64,000 nt of DNA, from NCBI GenBank assembly GCA_916048095.2, contig OU696571.1:5947001-6011000 (forward strand). The letters run 5' to 3'. Source of the stretch: Sacculina carcini (lineage: Eukaryota; Arthropoda; Thecostraca; Sacculinidae). The position numbers and the translations under genes are program-made. This document shows, piece by piece, positions 58,459 through 64,000 of the stretch; position 1 is the first letter of the stretch, and each line of letters starts with the position of its first letter. Under the pieces are notes generated by a model. It was not told where the DNA came from. It was given only the letters and a program-made list of their open reading frames with translations, and made no database searches.

Positions 58459-59400
58459 TATGATCCAACACAAAATATGTTGTCTCACTTTCAAATTGAT
58501 CAACTCCCCCTACCCTCCACCCTATCTGAAGGAGCTGGTAGTGCCAGTTTCACACATCGTTAACACTCGATCATCTAATGCCCTTCTAGAACCCGAGCAG
58601 TTTCCGAATCATCTTGGTCTTCCAAATCCTTCCAATACATTGCCCCCCGTCTGTACAATAAACTTCCCCGTTCAATTACATCTTCCAGCTCCTATAAATC
58701 TTTCAGCAGCAAATTATATAAATATCTTTTGGATATGTACATAGATTCTTGAGCCCACACCGATATTAATCGTTATTCTGTAGTATGCGTGTTTTTGTGT
58801 GACTCGTGTGTCTTATTCCGCTGTGAGACCAAGTTTTTCATGATGCATTTTCATTTGTGTGTACATTGTCTGATTTGTATGTGTAATTTCATCGATGCCA
58901 ATACTTTGTTGTATGAAAGTGGCAATACATTTCTGAATTTTTCCATCATGATAAAATTGTCACAATAAAACGAACATATATAAACATACAACACATCACA
59001 GGCCCTCAAACTGAGTTGAATTCACTGCACGCGTCGCTTCAGCGCCATGTGGTTAAAAACTGAGGAACGAATATTTGCCTCGCGCGAGAATTCAATCATT
59101 TTCAACGTGACAGTGCGCGTTCGTTGTACGGCAAGGCAGCGCTCTCTAGAGGTAAGCGGCTGAAATGCAGGCCAATTGGCTTGAAAAGTTGAACATGCTC
59201 AACTTCGGTTTTCGGGACAATTGGCTTCGCCAATGATTTGCTTCGTGTGACCATGGCTTAAGTCCCCAGGAGGCCGAGGGGCTGCTCGTAACTGCATTTT
59301 CCAAAAGTCGTACCTCTATTATAATGATACTTTATTTGTAATATGGCCCCATTTATTGTTTTCGGGAGGCATAACACCTTGCTACGGCTCTGCGTTTCAT

Positions 59401-60140
59401 TTCACTATTTCCAATTTTTTAATTTTTTCCAAGATCCATTATTTTGAGAGGTACTTTGCGATATGTTGTCATGCATATATGTCTTGACCGCCGGAATACG
59501 TTATAAAAAATTTGCTCGTAACTCGAAACAATATGGTTCTAATGGAATTATTATCGGAATAAATATTCTCACCTTGGAGAACTATTAAGTCGAAGCCGTC
59601 TGTGTATTGAATGTTCAAATGTGTTAGGGTCAGACCACGTGTGGTGTGGTCCAAGCAAGAGGAGTCTGCTCCTTTTGTAGTCGACATTCGAACTTCTACC
59701 AGTCACGTGCTGTCTTAACTCTACACAAAATGTGCGAGTGTTTTCTTCAATTGTTTGCGCCGGAATTAGTTGTTCATATCACAATATTTATACGTCTATC
59801 TCTCTCTCTCTGTATGCATGTGTGTGTCAGTCTGTCGGCCAGCGCGTGCTCATGTATATACGCACTCGCGTCACGTCATATGAGCTACTTGATTCACGTT
59901 ATATAAACTTTTTACGACTTCTTTGAAAACTTCTAATGAAACGACTTCTATTAAAACGAATTCGTCGTTATAGGGAAGTCATTTGGTGACCTACCTTTTT
60001 ACGTGGTTGCATAATCATCGTATGTCCGATTGTTCTGGCTATGAACAAGTCATTGAGGAGTGCTTCTATTTATATTATATAAGGGTTTTATTTGGTTTCG
60101 AATGTTTGCACTTATCGATAGCTCTACTTTTTAACGTTGC
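59401..60140. other. Non-coding stretch upstream of the TatD gene
   Basis: I see no gene. It probably holds the promoter of the gene at 60201. CT/GT-rich runs lie at 59795-59835. Confidence 0.5.
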
Positions 60141-60200
60141 TTGATTTGTGCGTGCTGTTTGATAGCACTGCATTTGTGCTGTGGCGCGAACTTCCCAGCC

Positions 60201-60336
60201 ATGGCGTCGCACACGGACGTCACGAGTGCCTCCAGCGGCGGTGACAACTACATCCTGGTTGACATCGGAGCCAACCTGACGAACAGAAAATTTGCACGCG
60301 ACCTCGACTCGGTGATTGGCCGAGCCAGAAGTGCAG
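60201..60336 (+). CDS. TatD-family deoxyribonuclease, exon 1
   Basis: TatD proteins are metal-dependent 3'-5' exonuclease/endonucleases of the amidohydrolase fold, linked to DNA fragmentation and repair. From ATG 60201 (context CAGCCATGG): a short Ser/Gly lead, then LVDIGANLTNRKFARDLDS, the N-terminal signature of the family (bacterial TatD has DIGVNLTS here), and VIGRARSAG. The exon ends at GCAG|GTCAGC in phase 1. Exon 2 at 62000 continues the protein exactly. The intron of 1663 bp holds a LINE fragment (60432-61651). Confidence 0.88.
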
Positions 60337-60431
60337 GTCAGCATTTTGGTGGTGTTCAGTGGTTTCAAACCTTGTTGACATGCATGTCTGCCCCAAACAC
60401 TCTGCCATGTGTATTGCATTGCTGCGTTTGT

Positions 60432-61651
60432 TGTTGTTGTTGACGTTCCTCAGGTTGTCTGGCCGAACAACCTCGAGCTCCTGAGGAAAGACACGTCACC
60501 GACCGGGTTTTTCCACAGGTCCCTGATTGAATTGATTTTGTCTTGGCGTCTGAGTTGTGTGTGTGCTGTGCAGTGCTCCATGATGTGTGTGATGGTGTGT
60601 GGTGCTGAATTACAACCTGGACAGGTGTCATCGATTGAGTCATTCAACCTTTTCTGATATGACAAGGGCAGGATGATGACCGCATCTCAACCTGGCCAGA
60701 TGCACCTTGTATTCGCGTGTGAGTGTGTTTTCTGATTTTTGTATGTCCGGTGGTTGTCTTTGTAGGAGTGTATTGTGTTGTAGCGAGTGTATAGCTTTCC
60801 GTGCGATCTATGTGTGTATTTGTTTCTTGATTGATGTGCGTGGGGAGCTGGTGGAAGTGATGTGAAAATTTGTCTGGTAAAGTGTGCTTGGTGTTGTTTT
60901 TATGTTTCTGTTTGTGTTTTCGTGTGTTGTGAGGTGATGTAGTGTATGTGCTGTGTTTGTGTGCCTCTCATGTCTAGGTGGGGTGTCAGTTTGAGGATTT
61001 TTGTTTCGTGATGGAGGTGGTCTACTGGTGTGGTGGCTGTGCATCCTGTGATTGTTCTGAGTGCGGTGTTTTGAAGTGTTTGAAGTGTGTTGGTGTGGCG
61101 TGTTGCGGGATTGCTAGCCCATTCTATCGCGGGTCTGATGTATTGTTTGTATATGGTGGTTGTGGTGTCTTTTTTGTGTCCGAAAGTTGTGTGTGAGTGA
61201 TTTCAGTGTGTTGAGGCGTGGGGTGACTTTGGTTTTGATGTTGGTGATGTGTTGTTTGAATGAGAGGTGTGTGTCGTATGTGACGCCTAGTATTTTTGGT
61301 GTGTGCGTGTGTGGGATGATCGTGTTGTTGATGGTGATTTGTGGTGTGTAGTTGTGTTCGGATGTCCAGTTGGTGATGAGTGTGGCTGTGGACTTGGCAG
61401 GTACAATGTTCAGTTTGTTTGTGGTGAACCATTGTTGTAGTGTGTTGATATAAGGTTGTAGTGTGTGCACTGCTGTGTCGACGTGTCTGTGTGTGCTTGT
61501 GATTGTGATGTCGTCTGCATATGATGATATATGTATGGATGGAGTGTTGGGTGCTGGCATGTCATGTACGAGGTTGTATAGGTTAGGTAGGTATAGGTTG
61601 AATTGTGTTGGTGCTAAAACGGAGGCCTGAGGGACTCCGTTTGTGGCGTTG
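60432..61651 (-). mobile_element. 5'-truncated Jockey-like LINE in TatD intron 1
   Basis: Same family as 14004-19305. It has the (CAA)n tail at 60432-60442, the CPGCNSAPHTITHIMEHC end, and RT parts up to GVPQASVLAP and SYADDI, then stops at about 61644. An 11-bp duplication GCTGCGTTTGT (60421-60431, 61652-61662) bounds it. It has internal deletions relative to the 14-kb copy. Its orientation is opposite to the host gene. Confidence 0.9.
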
Positions 61652-61662
61652 GCTGCGTTTGT

Positions 61663-61999
61663 GGTATATGCTGCTGTTTTCAACTAACAAATGCGTAATT
61701 GTTTACCAACAAATACAAATATGATTTCATGTATTGTCGTCATTAATGATTATTCATATTGTACGTATACCATAAATATATATGCGTACGTTACCAAATG
61801 CAATAGTGAAAATCATAGTCATAGCTGTTTAGGTCATAAGTCATAGCTATTGCCAAAAGAAAGGAATTCACCAAAGTGACGTTTAATTAGAGGCGAAGTT
61901 TAGTTATATAGTGCCCTTCTGTTGTTAAATTTTCCCCGATTCAAATAAAGGTATCGTCCAAGTAGAGGTTTTACGCTATATTGTGTGTGTGCTGAACAG
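61663..61999 (+). other. Remainder of TatD intron 1
   Basis: AT-rich unique sequence ending in the acceptor GTGCTGAACAG|G at 61999. Confidence 0.7.
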
Positions 62000-62098
62000 G
62001 TGTGCACAAGATTATGGTGACAGGCACCAGTGTAGTGGTGTCTCACGAAGCACTGCGCCTCACTAGACTCTACCCTGACGTGCTCTACTGCACTGCCG
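62000..62098 (+). CDS. TatD-family deoxyribonuclease, exon 2
   Basis: The acceptor AG at 61998-61999 and donor GT at 62099-62100 bound a 99-nt exon. Joined to exon 1 in phase it reads SAGVHKIMVTGTSVVVS, then HEALRLTRLYPDVLYCTAG. This matches the TatD stretch VxKIMVTGTxxxxSxEAxRL ending STAG, which normally continues VHPHDA. That next block is not found before the window ends, so exon 3 lies to the right, beyond the LINE at 62.24 kb. Confidence 0.88.
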
Positions 62099-62119
62099 GT
62101 TAAGTTTTACACACGCTCA

Positions 62120-64000
<1,881 letters not shown>

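Larger units (their letters stand above)
56740..58985 (+). mobile_element. CR1-like LINE 3' end fragment, split by mariner
   Basis: Left of the mariner: a decayed RT C-terminus (YLDQRSSIALINAFIFP). Right of it: IQHKICCLTFKLINSPYPP, SSNALLEPEQF and so on, the region after the RT palm. A 3' UTR with polyadenylation-like AATAAA (58964) runs to about 58985. It is 5'-truncated and heavily mutated. Confidence 0.65.
49871..59258. mobile_element. Harbinger-like MITE ends enclosing the LINE and CR1 insertions
   Basis: Left AGTCGTGGTCACACGAGGC and right inverted AGCCATGGTCACACGAAGC form imperfect terminal repeats with TAA on both sides (49868-49870, 59259-59261). Its own sequence resumes at 56572-56735 with repeats of CCAATTGTTGGCTTG and CCAACGATTGGCC, and at about 58990-59258, where similar phrases recur. 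It is non-coding. The 3-bp TAA and the TIR form suggest PIF/Harbinger. Confidence 0.55.
49774..59392. mobile_element. Ends of an old hAT-like element enclosing a nest
   Basis: Left CAGAGCTGTAGTAA (49774) and right inverted CAGAGCCGTAGCAA (ending 59392) are flanked by 8-bp CGTTTCTT (49766-49773) and CGTTTCAT (59393-59400), 7 of 8 identical. Only about 100 bp on each side belong to it (49774-49867 and 59262-59392). The rest is later insertions. No transposase remains. Confidence 0.65.

Overview
The window is eukaryotic (metazoan) nuclear DNA. It has spliced genes with GT-AG introns, no operons, and a very high load of nested transposable elements. Interstitial TTAGG-like repeats, piggyBac, mariner, Jockey/I/CR1-type LINEs and a Polinton polymerase fit an arthropod best, but that assignment is an inference.

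Only two host genes can be supported. The first is a long PACS (phosphofurin acidic cluster sorting protein) 5' exon on the minus strand, 41013-42000, with a splice donor at its end. The second is the first two coding exons of a TatD-family DNase on the plus strand, 60201-60336 and 62000-62098; its two introns carry LINE insertions. A weak candidate exon sits at 42522-42649.

Layout. 0-2.1 kb: pol of an LTR retrotransposon. 2.5-4.7 kb: a hAT-like non-autonomous element with a foldback element inside. 5.3-6.5 kb: gag-protease remnant of a Ty3/gypsy-like element. 6.6-10.6 kb: Polinton-type DNA polymerase B remnant (minus). 11-12.9 kb: AT-rich repeats, a pol-tail scrap and TTAGG-like tandem units. 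12.9-14.0 kb: CR1-like LINE 3' end. 14.0-19.3 kb: a Jockey-like LINE (minus) with a 2A-like motif and an internal tandem duplication. 19.8-38.7 kb: one large LTR element ('B', minus) whose 3' LTR is split by an 8-kb LINE, itself hit by another LINE, and whose 5' half is duplicated around a second LTR element ('C', plus) and hit by a third LTR remnant. 38.7-42 kb: PACS intron and exon. 43.1-49.7 kb: a piggyBac element holding a hAT MITE and a young LTR element ('E', minus). 49.8-59.4 kb: hAT-like ends enclosing Harbinger-like ends enclosing a full-length twin-primed I-clade LINE (with a tRNA-derived SINE in it) and a CR1 fragment (with a mariner in it). 60-64 kb: the TatD gene with LINEs in its introns.

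The most interesting signal concerns the LTR elements B, C and E. Their pol proteins are related, and in all three the 12 nt directly after the 5' LTR are complementary to the first 12 nt of a tRNA (tRNA-Phe for C and E, tRNA-Ile with one mismatch for B), always ending at tRNA nucleotide 12. This is not the usual tRNA 3'-end primer site. The unrelated LTR remnant at 36.8 kb carries a conventional site matching the 3' end of tRNA-His. All LTR and Polinton copies here are treated as fossils.
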